64,000 nucleotides of DNA from Phorcus lineatus (lineage: Eukaryota; Mollusca; Gastropoda; Trochida; Trochidae): assembly GCA_921293015.1 (NCBI GenBank), contig OV121092.1, positions 30,821,764 to 30,885,763 on the forward strand, read 5' to 3'. Under the pieces are notes generated by a model, which saw only the letters and a program-made list of their open reading frames with translations, searched no databases and had not been told where the DNA came from. Numbering within the stretch: position 1 is the first letter of the stretch; every line of letters begins with the position of its first letter. Shown here piece by piece: positions 47,601 to 58,133 of this stretch. The position numbers and the translations under genes are program-made.

Positions 47601-48933
47601 TCAATATGCTTGACATGAAAGAAGAACATAAGTTAATTGTGAAGTAGCATTTTAAGCACATCTAGCGTAAAAGGCACAATTGACAGCTGTTGGTATGGCA
47701 TTGCGGGTGTCGGTTAATCTGAAAACGTCTTTGGTGACATCTTCCTACGATTCACTGGCCTTAAAGGACTTTGGCCAATGAGTTAATCATTGCAGATTTG
47801 AAATAAGTGAAAACCTATTGTCACATTTTTCATATTTTAACTAAAATCTTAAGAAAACTGGAGGGTTATTGAAGATTTGTATATTAAATTGTCGATATCT
47901 ACTTGCCAGATATGACTAACTTGTAATTAAATACTTGAAAATGAGAGAATTTTTTAGGCTTAAACTCAAATTTTGAAAATATAAAATCTTACATGTTTTT
48001 CCTAATGATCATATAAAGCTTTGATAGGTCTAATTATGTTGGAATTGATGACTTATAGCCTTTATTTTTTTGTATAATTATCCCAATACGTTTGATAGCC
48101 AATAATGGCAAATTGGCATTAAACACGATATTATCTGAAAGAAGGGACGAGTACGTATTGAAGTAATGTATTTCCACGACATTTTCAAGAGTTATAAATC
48201 CTTAAAGATCAACGTTTCTTAGAATGTGAAAAAATTATCTTTGTCTCAAGAACACTGAAATATCAGAATTCCCTAAAACACGAGCATAAGAAGTGCCCTA
48301 AAGCAATGAACAATGCCTTTTGATTTTCAAGCACGGTGGTCGAATATATATAGTAACTCTAGTACGTGAAAAGTTAAAAAAAAGAAATATAAGTTGTGAC
48401 AGTTTGAGATTAAAATAGCCTTCATGTAACTTGAAACTCGCATCTTTGAAAAACTCCATATGACTTCTTAAATAAAACAATATGGTCGACCTCTGAGGCT
48501 TCTTAGTCGAGCTCAACATAGCTTCTTGTGAAGTTAATAACATTCTATCTTTTCTGTGGTCACTTTATTTGTCATCGCTGAACTTTTTTTACAGCATTGC
48601 TTTCTTGAAAGTTTACTAAAAACGAAAAATTACTATCTTTAAAGTGTTGCGATATCGACAAGGCAACTTCCGCATAAAGCGATAGTTCGAGATATCGTTA
48701 CAACCCTACTTTCCATAGTTTAAGCATATACAACTTTTTGCAAGATGAAAATGTTGATAAAAGTGCCCGTCTCCAACCTTTCCTTTCGTATTTTTAATGA
48801 AACGGTGTTAGTTGAACTATGATTTTATTTTCTATTTTCAGGTCCAAGTTGTAGTGCGCCCATGTGTCCTATGCTTGAGGTCTGTATTGGGATGATGACA
48901 CCGATGGTCATTCGATCAAGATGGAATGACTGA
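41550..48933 (+). CDS. Copy B: EGF-rich type II membrane protein, 3' five exons
   Basis: Exons 41550-41669, 41874-41912, 45947-45985, 46897-47511 and 48842-48933, all split in phase 1, give about 300 residues with no stop. In order: a short Cys-containing segment (NNTVCCAQSSYTFFSF), a Gly/Arg step (CRGGSRF), one hydrophobic helix (FVGTCIGILIVLVLVGIGV), then about 200 residues of EGF-like CxxCxxG(Y/F)(F/Y)G-x-x-C repeats and a short Cys-rich end. Basic residues just before the helix and the cysteine array after it suggest a type II protein, N-terminus inside. MEGF/SCARF-like proteins have similar repeats but are type I. The function is unknown; surface binding or recognition is only an inference. 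Upstream exons were not found with confidence. Confidence 0.75.
41874..41912 (+). CDS. Copy B short exon before the membrane helix
   Basis: 39 bp between GTTTTCAG and GTAAGC, encoding VCRGGSRFVGTCI. Conserved in length class and position with copy A 26262-26306. Confidence 0.66.
42225..42560 (-). pseudogene. Tc1-like transposase fragment (C-terminal)
   Basis: Minus strand reading: YVVDDILHPVVCPFLRQQAQ, GVIFQQDNAQAHTARVTQNF, CSPDMSPIEHL, then after a frame change VTASNLLNAFKKNGG. QQDNA-AHTA holds the second catalytic Asp and SPDMSPIEHLWD-type text the Glu region of Tc1. The first half is absent. It lies in a copy B intron. Confidence 0.82.
43014..43305 (+). mobile_element. tRNA-derived SINE
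   Basis: A box GATAGCGCAGTGGTTAACGC and a mutated B box. The body ends GCGGCGTTAAACCCCAAATC. Flanks AATGATTCTAGA and AATGATCCTGAT may be a decayed target duplication. It sits in an intron of copy B. Confidence 0.75.
43306..44740. other. No gene seen (intron of copy B)
   Basis: AT-rich intronic sequence. One TGACGTCA palindrome occurs near 44178 within ATGCTATGACGTCATAGTGC. No other structure that I can support. Confidence 0.45.
45150..45570. repeat. Imperfect tandem repeat, inverted relative to 24600-26000
   Basis: On the reverse strand it reads GACTCCTACCTCATCGGGAT then TCTAATTTATAGATTTGATG and CCTGTGGCC, matching the unit in copy A's intron. Two to three units are visible; 44740-45110 may hold more decayed ones. 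Confidence 0.58.
45947..45985 (+). CDS. Copy B membrane-helix exon
   Basis: 39 bp between TTTACTTTTAG and GTAAGT, encoding ILIVLVLVGIGV. With the residues on either side it makes one helix of about 22 hydrophobic residues. Confidence 0.7.
46030..46643 (-). mobile_element. Deleted Tc1-like element in a copy B intron
   Basis: The ends CATAGTCAAAAAGTGTTGCA (left) and, reversed, CATAGTAAAAAAGTGTTGCA (right) form inverted repeats. Inside on the minus strand an N-terminal fragment reads GPSFQEIARRTGHHYSIMQY then TNDVKNSTPSGRP, the helix-turn-helix and linker of Tc1 transposase. The catalytic region is missing. A 189-residue open reading that covers it is largely non-coding. Confidence 0.75.
46897..47511 (+). 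CDS. Copy B EGF-repeat exon
   Basis: 615 bp after CCCTTTAAG (AAG acceptor) to GTAATA. About four to five EGF-like repeats with conserved spacing: CLECDNGWFGPTCEQVC, CYSCIDGFYSPDCREPC, CYLCKNGYFGERCQKRC, CTSCVDGYFGQDCLQRC, CTSCPFGYFGTKCSKPC. One potential N-glycosylation site (NGT near 47115). Fully open, unlike copy A. Confidence 0.88.
48842..48933 (+). CDS. Copy B last exon
   Basis: Acceptor TTTCTATTTTCAG. Encodes PSCSAPMCPMLEVCIGMMTP then MVIRSRWND and stop TGA at 48931. Nearly identical to copy A's last exon, which argues for past selection on this short Cys/Met-rich end. Confidence 0.78.
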
Positions 48934-49608
48934 TTTGATGTACAACGAACACCCTTTTCAATTATCGGTGTTCAATCAGCGTATTAAATTCGATCAGCGC
49001 CTTACATATAAGATGAAAGGGAAGATTTCCTCCTGATTTCCTGTGAACACGGAATTATGAACTAATAGGTAAAATACAAGCCAATTTCCTGAACACAAGA
49101 GAAAAGCTAGGTGTAACACATCTTTTAAAGAAAGGCACACTTCTGCCAGGCAAATTTAATGCACGCAAATAGTCACTCGCGTCAATCTTTTCCCTGACGT
49201 TAGCCACAATTTTCAGAATTTTGCGTGTATTCTAGCTCTCAGTATTGATATATCAAAATTTCCCTAGCCTCCCCTTTGTCGTACGACAGAGCCTATCACG
49301 TCATTTCTTCAAAACCGAGACGTAGAACACATTGAATTTTCCAGGTGCTATTTCGACTCAAGAAAAAAGAAATCATTTGTACAGAGTGCTTGACTAATGA
49401 AGTTTAATTCATAGATGTGGTGACACTGATGATTTTCAAATGGTGATCCTGTGACCATAGGTATAATAAACTGTAGAAAGCTAACCCTGATGAGCTTAGC
49501 CATGACAAACATTTGTCAATCTTCTTGTTAGCTTTTGTTTCTGGTGATTCTCTCACATTTTTGAGTTTTGAATTTTCGAAAATAAGTGTTATGTTTTGTT
49601 TAAGAGTT

Positions 49609-50531
49609 TGCTCTTGATGTTGAAAAGACAGATGGACTTGTGACATGGCAGTGCATTTTGGTTATTAAATTGAGTTTGATCTTAAGGTTGAAAAGACCGA
49701 TGGGCTTGTGACATGGCAGTTCATCTAAATTGAGTTTGCTCTTAAGGTTGAAAAGACGGATGGGCATGTGACATGGCAGTTCATTTTGGTCGTTAAATTG
49801 AGTTTGCTCTTGAGGTTGAAAAGCCCGATGGGTTTGTGACATGGCAGTTCATTTTGGTCGTTAAATTGAGTTTGCTCTTGAGGTTGAAAAGACCAATGGG
49901 TTTGTGACATGGCAGTTCATTTTGGTCGTTAAATTGAGTTTGCTCTTGAGGTTGAAAAGCCCGATGGGCATGTGACATGGCAGTTCATTTTGGTCGTTAA
50001 ATTGAGTTTGCTCTTGAGGTTGAAAAGCCCGATGGGTTTGTGACATGGCAGTTCATTTTGGTCGTTAAATTGAGTTTGCTCTTGAGGTTGAAAAGACCAA
50101 TGGGTTTGTGACATGGCAGTTCATTTTGGTCGTTAAATTGAGTTTGCTCTTGAGGTTGAAAAGCCCGATGGGTTTGTGACATGGCAGTTCAGTTTGGTCG
50201 TTAAATTGAGTTTGCTCTTGAGGTTGAAAAGCCCGATGGGTTTGTGCCATGGCAGTTCATTTTGGTCGTTAAATTGAGTTTGCTCTTGAGGTTGAAAAGA
50301 CCAATGGGTTTGTGACATGGCAGTTCATTTTGGTCGTTAAATTGAGTTTGCTCTTGAGGTTGAAAAGACCGATGGGATTGTGTCATGGCAGTTCATTTTT
50401 GTCGTTAAATTGAGTTTGCTCTTAAGGCTGAAAAGACCGATGGGCTTGTGACATGGCAGTTCATTTTGGTTGTTAAATTGAGTTTGCTCTTAAGGTTGAA
50501 AAGACCGATGGGCTTGTGACATGGCAGTTCA
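49609..50531. repeat. 68-bp minisatellite, ~13 copies
   Basis: The unit contains TTGAGTTTGCTCTTGAGGTT, GAAAAGACCGATGGGTTTGT and GACATGGCAGTTCATTTTGG. Later units are very alike and the outer ones diverge; one near 49715 is shortened. As 68 is not a multiple of three, the minus strand gives a staggered series of near-identical 61-codon open readings (MSQTHRAFQPQEQTQFNDQN), which are not genes. Confidence 0.95.
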
Positions 50532-50789
50532 ACCACTCTGGCGTCAGTCTGTCCATCCATCTGTCCATAAACTCTCTGCGTTTTAAACTTCATGTCTAAA
50601 ACCACTAACTCAAATATATGAAATCGTGTGTCTAGACACGCATCTACCAGCAGATTATTAGAGCATGTTTGGTGACGATTCGTTGTATATCACAAGACAC
50701 TGTATTTCTTCTTCATGTCCTCCGTATCAGACGATTAATCATACAAAGATGAGGTACAGAGATACTGGTTAAAGTTTTTACCAATTTTA

Positions 50790-51300
50790 GCTTTCTTTGC
50801 GGCTTTCTATAACATTTTATCCAAGTATGTCAAATTACTTTTAGCTGAACGAGTGCGAGTACATAGGACATACATACTTCACATATATATATTATTGTAG
50901 AGGCATGTAACAAGTTTACTTATCAATTTACAGATAGTAATTTGATATAATATTTTGAAACACAATGACAGTTTTTTTCAATTAAACTCCAAAAAGGTCA
51001 ATCAATAATTAAAACATTAATCAACATATTTTCATATATCTTCCTTGTGTTTCTTAGATAATGTCAAATTATTAAATTAAATGTTTTTTGTGTTTTGTGT
51101 TATTTAATTACTTTTCAAAGTTTATCTTCATGGCTTTATTGCTTTGACTGCTTTATATTGGATCGATTTATGTTAAATAAAAAAATCATTGTATATTCAC
51201 ACAAAGAAACTTTGAATTATTTACATTTTAGATCATCAGGCTGTATAAGGCCAGATGGACGTTTTGCATGGTCCGTTGTCTTTAAACTGTAACATTTTTG
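50790..51300. repeat. Segmental duplication, downstream flank of copy B
   Basis: Counterpart of 31200-31860, same landmarks and order. It lies about 1.9 kb after the copy B stop, beyond the 68-bp minisatellite. Confidence 0.75.
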
Positions 51301-51327
51301 ACTTCTCAGAATAACTCTCGTACCCTT

Positions 51328-51733
51328 AAAAGCACTGATGCACACCAATATTTCGTAAACACAACGAATGCACAGATACTGCATATCTCTCGATATTACT
51401 CACGACCCTCACTCAAGTAATCTACCTCGTAAGTTATTTACGTATTCAGGTAGTAAAGTTGATTTTTAAAGGCCGGAAGTATTTAATGCAACGTAACTTT
51501 AAAATCCGCAAGAACTACGATATCGGAAATATTAAAATTTTGCTTATAAACAGAAAGGCGGAAACAGCAGCCGCTATGGTCAATCTAATAACAATGATAA
51601 TGCTAACTGGTCAACTTTAAAGAATTTTAGTACTTCTTTGCATCGATAGAAAGCTTAAGTGAATGCTTAAGTCCTTTTAAACCTTATAATAGCCAATTTA
51701 AACCGTAAAATCGTGCACTAGTGCCTTTAAACC
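51328..51733 (-). mobile_element. MITE (~405 bp), compact copy
   Basis: The ends are AAAAGCACTGATGCACACCA and, at the right, ATCGTGCACTAGTGCCTTTA. On the minus strand it matches 28202-28315 followed by 30325-30613, the two halves of the interrupted copy. A third, partial copy starts at 36378 (AAAGGCACTATAGCACGC). Confidence 0.6.
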
Positions 51734-52852
51734 TGAAATCAACCAAGGAAGTAGCTACCATCTTGAGTATAAAAGTTTTCACACGACTGGTGATAAGCCT
51801 TAATATGATGTTTATATCTGTAACATATTTAAAATCAAAATGTTGCCATTCAAAATCGTATCCTTTGTTAAGGATTTTCTGCAACAGATAGTTCCCCTGA
51901 CTGGATATTTAGCGATTAATGAGTCGCTGAGGGAGACAGTGAGATTGCTAGGGAGGGGGGATAACTTGTGCTGGGATTTGGTCGGTGAAGTGAGTTTTTG
52001 AGGGGGAATATGTACTGTGAAGAGAAAAAGTGAAGAGAAAATACAGTCATATGCGTACGTAATAAAAAGCAAGTTGGCGTTGGTGTACAATGAATGATTC
52101 AGAGATGATATTTGCCCCTTTAAGTCGGAGCAATCGACCAAAAGGTTTATTTCATGTAAATTTTATAATGAAGGACTTATTATTCGAGACTAAATGATAG
52201 TGAATAGAATAGAAGTGATGTTGTTTCTTATTCTCTAGGAAAAAAGCGAGATGGTTTGATTTCTTCAAATAGTATATATTGCACATATTAGAAAAATGAT
52301 TATTTCAGGGCTTACCATATTCGTAAATTGATAAAGGTTTTGTATTCTGAACATTAAATAAGATATAATAAATAAAGACTTGAAACCAATGAAATAGAAT
52401 ATATATAAATGTTGTCGTTTTGAAAATATTCCTCCTCGATGTATCGTTGCTTCAGGAAGATTAATACACTTTGATTTCGAAAAATAACCACAAAAAAAGA
52501 AAGAAAGAAATATTGATTTTCAAAGAGGTTTTCCACAAAATAGGTCGTCTTCAATATAACTAAAGTTTGTGATTACTATGATCAATTTTTATTTAGCAGT
52601 TCCAGTGGCTTTCCGGCAGATTCCTGTCAAATGGCAGGTGAGTGAATGGGTTTATTTTAAGGATTAGATGACTAACGACGTAGTAACTCTTCCTGATTCG
52701 TTCCAATTCTTCCTGGCAATATACAAGTATGTTTAGTCAAATATGGTTGATTGCGTTGGAGAAAAATGTACCCCTTTCAGCTAACTATGATCCGAAGTAA
52801 AGAAACCTTTGACAGCTTTTAACTCAAGAACTGACCCATCAACTTTAGGTGA
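51734..52852. other. No supported gene
   Basis: AT-rich. A 39-bp stretch at 52600-52638 has exon-like borders (TTTAGCAG and GTGAGT) but no recognisable product. Confidence 0.4.
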
Positions 52853-53180
52853 GGTGAGGTGATTTGGGGTTTAATGCGACTTTCAAGAGTATTTCACGTA
52901 TATCACCTGTAGTTTGCAGTAGAGACAGGTATTATCTAGTATTATTGCAGCCAGAAAGCCCGGAACACCTTTGTCACTCTCATTTGCGGTGAAACTTGGG
53001 AGCATCGGCTTGATCTAGCGTAGTACTGTGCTGATATTAAGTGGAGCATTGCACCCAAACCATTCAGCGTGTAGAACAGTTCTCTACTGCAGACAAAGAT
53101 GCCGAGCTCCTGGCGGAAATCAGACCACGGACCTCATAATCCGAAGGCGAACGCGTTAACCATTGCGCTATCCCTCCAAA
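52853..53180 (-). mobile_element. tRNA-derived SINE, reverse orientation
   Basis: It reads in reverse from a GAGGTGAGGTGATTTGGGGT tail to a tRNA-like head with AACGCGTTAACCATTGCGCT. It is nearly full length. A short open reading at its head is not a gene. Confidence 0.78.
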
Positions 53181-53394
53181 AGGATATACATTTTGCCAAT
53201 TTAACTCCTACAGATTTTTACCAAACCGTTAACGTAATATATCCTTTATTCAAATCCGAAAACAATAAAGTCAATCTGTCCAATGACACACATCCTACAA
53301 AAACACGGGTTAATTTACATATTACTGGATAACATAAAGTTTCTCAGAAAGTTTTGCTTGTTTTTGTTTTACACTTTTTTTCTTTATTTCAAAG

Positions 53395-53534
53395 ATCCTG
53401 AGACAAGTTATTGCGATTGCGTTGAAAAAAAGAATATAAAGTCTCATTCACATTCACTGGAACATTCTTTTTATAGATATGCCAATAGCTTTAAGGAATC
53501 AAAAGATCTATATGACCGGGAACTCTTTGTTTAG
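53395..53534 (+). other. Exon-like open segment, unidentified
   Basis: After CTTTATTTCAAAG the + strand reads DPETSYCDCVEKKNIKSHSH and ends ESKDLYDRELFV with a stop at 53532. The hydrophilic composition and acceptor would fit a last exon, but there is no partner exon and no known family. Confidence 0.2.
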
Positions 53535-53908
53535 ACGTATGACGCTGTACAAATGATTGAATTGTGTGACGATCGTGTTAAATAACGACCAAACAAGAAT
53601 TGAAGCGTGATTAAAATCTAAAAATCATGCCTAAATTTCAGCTTTAGAAAAGCGAATCTCGCTGTTTTCAGGTAGAAACAAACATCAGCTTGAGTCCCTG
53701 AAAATGAGAATTAAACAAAGGCTGTGTTACTTCATCATTTCGGTTAATATATGCTTTTGCTTTCATAAAGTGGAATCATTGTCCCTTTTACTGAATGAGT
53801 AAGCACTACGTCGTGATTTTCACAATAAAAAGGTTTTCCCCAGAATATCTTGCTGTGCTATTGTATGCCACTTCTAAATGTCCTTCAAAGCATAGGGGCG
53901 TGTAGTAG

Positions 53909-54328
53909 TATTATAACCGGGCAAAAACCCGTGTATTTTCCCCCGTATTTTACATAAAAATATATCTATATTCACTAGATCTAAATACACCGTCCATAGG
54001 TCAGTAACCCCACATTGTATATCTAACGCTATCCCCGCTGGGCTCATTACCTTAATATTAGGTAACAAGCCTTTATCACCACGAGTATTGGGTCACCATA
54101 ATATGTAAACTGCCCGACCCCTATGCTCTGTTACTAGCGGTGGACGCATCTTATGTAATTTCTATAATTTAAATACATAATAGAAACCATTAATATTGTA
54201 ATCTATCGCTTAGCAATGCGCTTGGGAATGCAGATTAAACCAGGCAGTCGATATAAATATGGGTTGCGACTGAAGCAAATCAGTTCCATTTTCTGACTGA
54301 CTCCTGATTGTTTGTGTTGATCCCAGGT
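53909..54328 (+). repeat. Left LTR (420 bp)
   Basis: Direct repeat partner of 55633-56052. Differences seen include AAGCCTTTATC against AAGCCCTTATC and GTCGATATAAA against GTCAATATAAA. The open reading on the reverse strand (MLPNIKVMSPAGI) is an artefact present in both LTRs. Confidence 0.88.
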
Positions 54329-54433
54329 GTGACCATCCGGTACCAATTCCCCCACATGACAAATTCTAGGCGAGAACGTTGTCTTTAAACCACACACAAA
54401 AAGACACGTTTTCAATTGGCAGAGAAATCCTAG

Positions 54434-54760
54434 ATGACTGGGTACACGCCGATCAACGCATACAAGCACAAGCTACGTCAGAACGAGCAAAGGCCAAGCA
54501 CTGCCAACGCGCTCGCCACGGACTCACAACTCCAGCAACAACAACAACATCAATAACTCCAAGAACAACAGCAAGAACAACTACAATTCCAAGAACAACA
54601 AAAACAACAACAACTTCTACTCGAAGACACCTTCAAAATGGCGGCTCCTGGTTTCAAGGTGACGCCCTTCACTAGACAGGAGTATGCGTCTACTCGATCG
54701 TCTTCTAGATCCTGTACACAATCACGGAAATCAACGTCCGGTTCCAAGTACTTCTGCTGA
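54434..54760 (+). pseudogene. Gln-rich gag-like remnant within LTR element
   Basis: 108 codons plus stop in one frame with one internal TAA. A long Gln-rich run (QQQQQHQ, then LQEQQQEQLQFQEQQ) is followed by a basic Ser/Arg-rich part (STRSSSRSCTQSRKSTSG). It resembles no domain I can name. Further on, 54863-54960 has PVERILKFK, which faintly recalls an integrase-type chromodomain start, but I cannot support that. Confidence 0.4.
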
Positions 54761-55632
54761 CGAAGCAGATATTATCAACTAGGTGGCCCCTTCTCAGACA
54801 CACACATCTGACCCACATGATACGCCACCTCAGTCAACACAACAGGACGATGCATCACGCGATGATACCATATATCCTGTTGAACGCATCCTCAAATTCA
54901 AATTCAAAATGTTAACAAATGGTACCATACCAAATGAAACGATTATTTGGAAGCAAAATCAACTTTGCAATCAGCTTCCAATATTGATCCCTTCATCCCT
55001 CCATCACTTTCTACAAGGCAAAAGCTACGAATGGAAAATCACGTCATAAAGGACATAACTACTTCAGTGTCACTGAAATAGGACACATGAGCTATCATTT
55101 TTTTCCTAGGAGAGATTGTAATAGATACCTGGAAGTAATTGATCACCATCTCTACAGTTATCCTGCTGTGTCTTATAGTGCTAGATTGTTAAGATGTTTG
55201 TGGCCACAGCATTCTTATCAGTCAGGTCATGTCTTCTAATGGTGCTCTTATTTTCTCTCTCCAAAGGTTCAACTTGGAGTCTCATGGTCCTTGCTCTTGT
55301 CCTCCTTAGCGTGAAACCTGTTCCTGCTAACTCCACGTCATCCCACTCAACAAAACTATTTCCACCATCCTCACTTTGCTATCTCTTCTGACTCCAACTA
55401 TCACATCAACCTTCATAGTAAACTCTTTACAAAGAACACTGGAGCCGATACTTCTATCTTCTGTCCATTCCGTATACCACTTCATTCAACTGTATTTTTT
55501 GTGTGACGTTTGACTTTGTATTTTAGATATCATGTTTTTTGTCGATGTTTATGCTTTGATTTTTATCATTCTTATAAACTTGTAGATCAATAATTTGGCT
55601 TTTGCGGTCAAAAGCTTCACGAAGCGTGGGGA

Positions 55633-56052
55633 TATTATAACCGGGCAAAAACCCGTGTATTTTCCCCCGTATTTTACATAAAAATATATCTATATTCACT
55701 AGATCTAAATACACCGTCCATAGGTCAGTAACCCCACATTGTATATCTAACGCTATCCCCGCTGGGCTCATTACCTTAATATTAGGTAACAAGCCCTTAT
55801 CACCACGAGTATTGGGTCACCATAATATGTAAACTGCCCGACCCCTATGCTCTGTTACTAGCGGTGGACGCATCTTATGTAATTTCTATAATTTAAATAC
55901 ATAATAGAAACCATTAATATTGTAATCTATCGCTTAGCAATGCGCTTGGGAATGCAGATTAAACCAGGCAGTCAATATAAATATGGGTTGCGACTGAAGC
56001 AAATCAGTTCCATTTTCTGACTGACTCCTGATTGTTTGTGTTGATCCCAGGT
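55633..56052 (+). repeat. Right LTR (420 bp)
   Basis: Direct repeat partner of the left LTR. Followed by AAGTTGCTTTGC, which has no obvious duplicate before the left LTR. Confidence 0.88.
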
Positions 56053-57939
56053 AAGTTGCTTTGCTATTCTATCTTATATTTCGGCAAACTGAAGTTCTAA
56101 ATGTTTAACTCCATGCTTGAACAATGAATTTCTATCAGTATATATATTTATCAATCTTCCGCCGTTCGCATGTAATTTATCTATACTTATATACCTGTAG
56201 TTTCTAAAAGGCTAGAATGTCTGTGCTAGACTTACTATTAGTTTTTAATGTTTGATATATGTCAGCTGCCGACGCTTACTTATTGTAGAGCCCGCATTAG
56301 GTGTATCTTCTAGATGTTAAAGAGGAGAACTAACGCATGAATTTGATTATTACAAATTAGTATATGTATTCGCTTCACTTATATGAATCAATAGAGCCAA
56401 AAAATGAGAAAATATACGCTTTAATTCGACTACTAGGAGACCTTTTATACCCCTGTTTTGGATAGCCGCCTAATTATAATGAGACTGGCGAACGCTTACA
56501 CAAAATTACCGAAGCATGACTCGAAGCCACGCCCAGTGTGTGACGTGCTAGTGGTCAGCTGAAAACCCAGCCCTTTGATTTTCTCTGTATTTTTAAGCTA
56601 ATTCAACAGCAAAATAGAGGCAATAGCTTGACCGAAAGAATTCCAAAATACGATATATAACGGCTTCATGATATCAACTTTCCCTCTCAGTCGTCAAATC
56701 CATCTTAATTGGTCTGTGACAATCCTTGGACGCGGTTTTCTTGGGTGGGTTTATATAAAAAAGGTAAAGAATTTGGTCGGTGAGAGATCCAATTACAATG
56801 GGATATCACGTAGTGTTTCAACATGTATTTATCGATATGAAGTTATAAATTGTCTCGAAAAAATTAAGGTTTTTGTAATAAACGGGAGACAATGTAGAAA
56901 CTTTTTAATGACTATAGAAAAAATAATTTTGTTTCACTTCACTTTCATGTCAACTTAGTACTTATTGGATGATTCGTTTGTATTTAACTAACACATATCA
57001 TATTCTTATCTAGTATTACATCACACATCGTGTTGCAATATCTCTGTCTTTGAATTTAACAATAAATGACATGAAAACATACCTGGCGCAAGCGTTAGAA
57101 ACATCCTTTGTAATCCTAAAGAATGTTGGTTCCTGATATTCACGATTTACTTTTTAAATGTGTGTCATCGTCCGTAGAAGTGCATGAGCCAAATCTCCTT
57201 CTCTTGATTTATTGGTTGAATATATATTCTACAAGTTCATTGGTTCAAAATGACTGGACGCCGTGACAATAAACTGCGTACCAGTCGAATGCCAAGAGTT
57301 ACGCCATTATGACAGGACATATATTCCGCTTGGCGGGTCCAAGGCGTTAAAATTCAAAAGGTATAATTAGAGACCATTAAATTGAAATTGAATGCGATAG
57401 GATTACATAACGGCCACCTGTGTGTCATAAAAAACAAACAAACTAGTTAAACTAATCCGATTGTTATGACAACATTTGGCAGACGTCGTAATTGATGAAC
57501 AACTTAACTTTAAGGTTAACCTTTAGTGACTTAGGCTACCTTAGAGTTTTGTGCAACGGGACCCAGGAAATTATCTTTGGATGTACATTTATGATGTATG
57601 ACCTACAAATGTGATAGGATTTGACTTCCACTTAGCTATTCTTACGACGATATCAACAATAATGTCTCATTCATCATACACTACATGCCTACATTACATT
57701 TAGAAAATTGTGTGAACGCCAAAATACATAAAAATATGGATATCATATTCAAATAATCCATGGTCAATAATACATTCAATTTTATTATATTATTTCTGTT
57801 GACTGAAAAAATATATAAATATAATGGAGAATTGTTTTTTTAAATAATCAGTCCAATGCAATTTAACATTAAAAGTAAATTCTTACTTTTGTTGTAATAG
57901 CATAAAAATTAAATTGTAAATGCCAAAAGAAATTCATAC
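56053..57939. other. No gene seen
   Basis: Between the LTR element and the exon candidate at 57940. The open reading at 56668-56958 has no splice context or recognisable product. Confidence 0.4.
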
Positions 57940-58133
57940 CAGTCGATGTTGTTCAATCTGTCTCCGTTTTGATTGCTTGTCGTCTCTTCTGTTTCTATGC
58001 CACTCGAACTGTCATTTGGCTCATATAAGTAAGGAAAAGTATCGGCCCTGTCAATTGAAATTAGCGATTCTGAACATGATGAGACACATTCCATTGATAA
58101 TGATATCTCACTTTCTGAATCGCTGGAGGACAT
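57940..58133 (-). CDS. Possible first exon of a 'P2X7-like' ballast-domain gene
   Basis: The minus strand begins MSSSDSESEISLSMECVSSC and continues YLYEPNDSSSGIET, then GDRLNNIDW before the donor GTATGA. The order Ser/Asp-rich start, Y-x-(F/Y)EP, acidic Ser stretch and RL-N-DW is what precedes the WCxCGxC zinc region in the many invertebrate genes annotated as P2X7-like. The zinc cysteines would be in the next exon, which I could not find in the 56-57.9 kb stretch. It may be a stranded exon or part of a mobile gene family. Confidence 0.35.

Larger units (their letters stand above)
53909..56052 (+). mobile_element. Non-autonomous LTR retrotransposon, 2144 bp
   Basis: The direct repeats 53909-54328 and 55633-56052 are both 420 bp and differ at only a few positions that I can see. 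They start TATTATAACCGGGC and end GATCCCAGGT. The internal 1.3 kb has no protease, reverse transcriptase or integrase. A short gag-like reading lies at 54434-54760. A purine run GAAGCGTGGGGA just before the right LTR could be the polypurine tract. No clear target duplication was found. Confidence 0.8.

Noticed and set aside
49600-50605. Row of overlapping minus-strand genes
   Set aside because: They are the same 61-codon reading repeated every 68 bp from a minisatellite.
55523-55792. Minus-strand gene starting MLPNIKVMSPAGI
   Set aside because: The same reading occurs in both LTRs; it is antisense LTR sequence.
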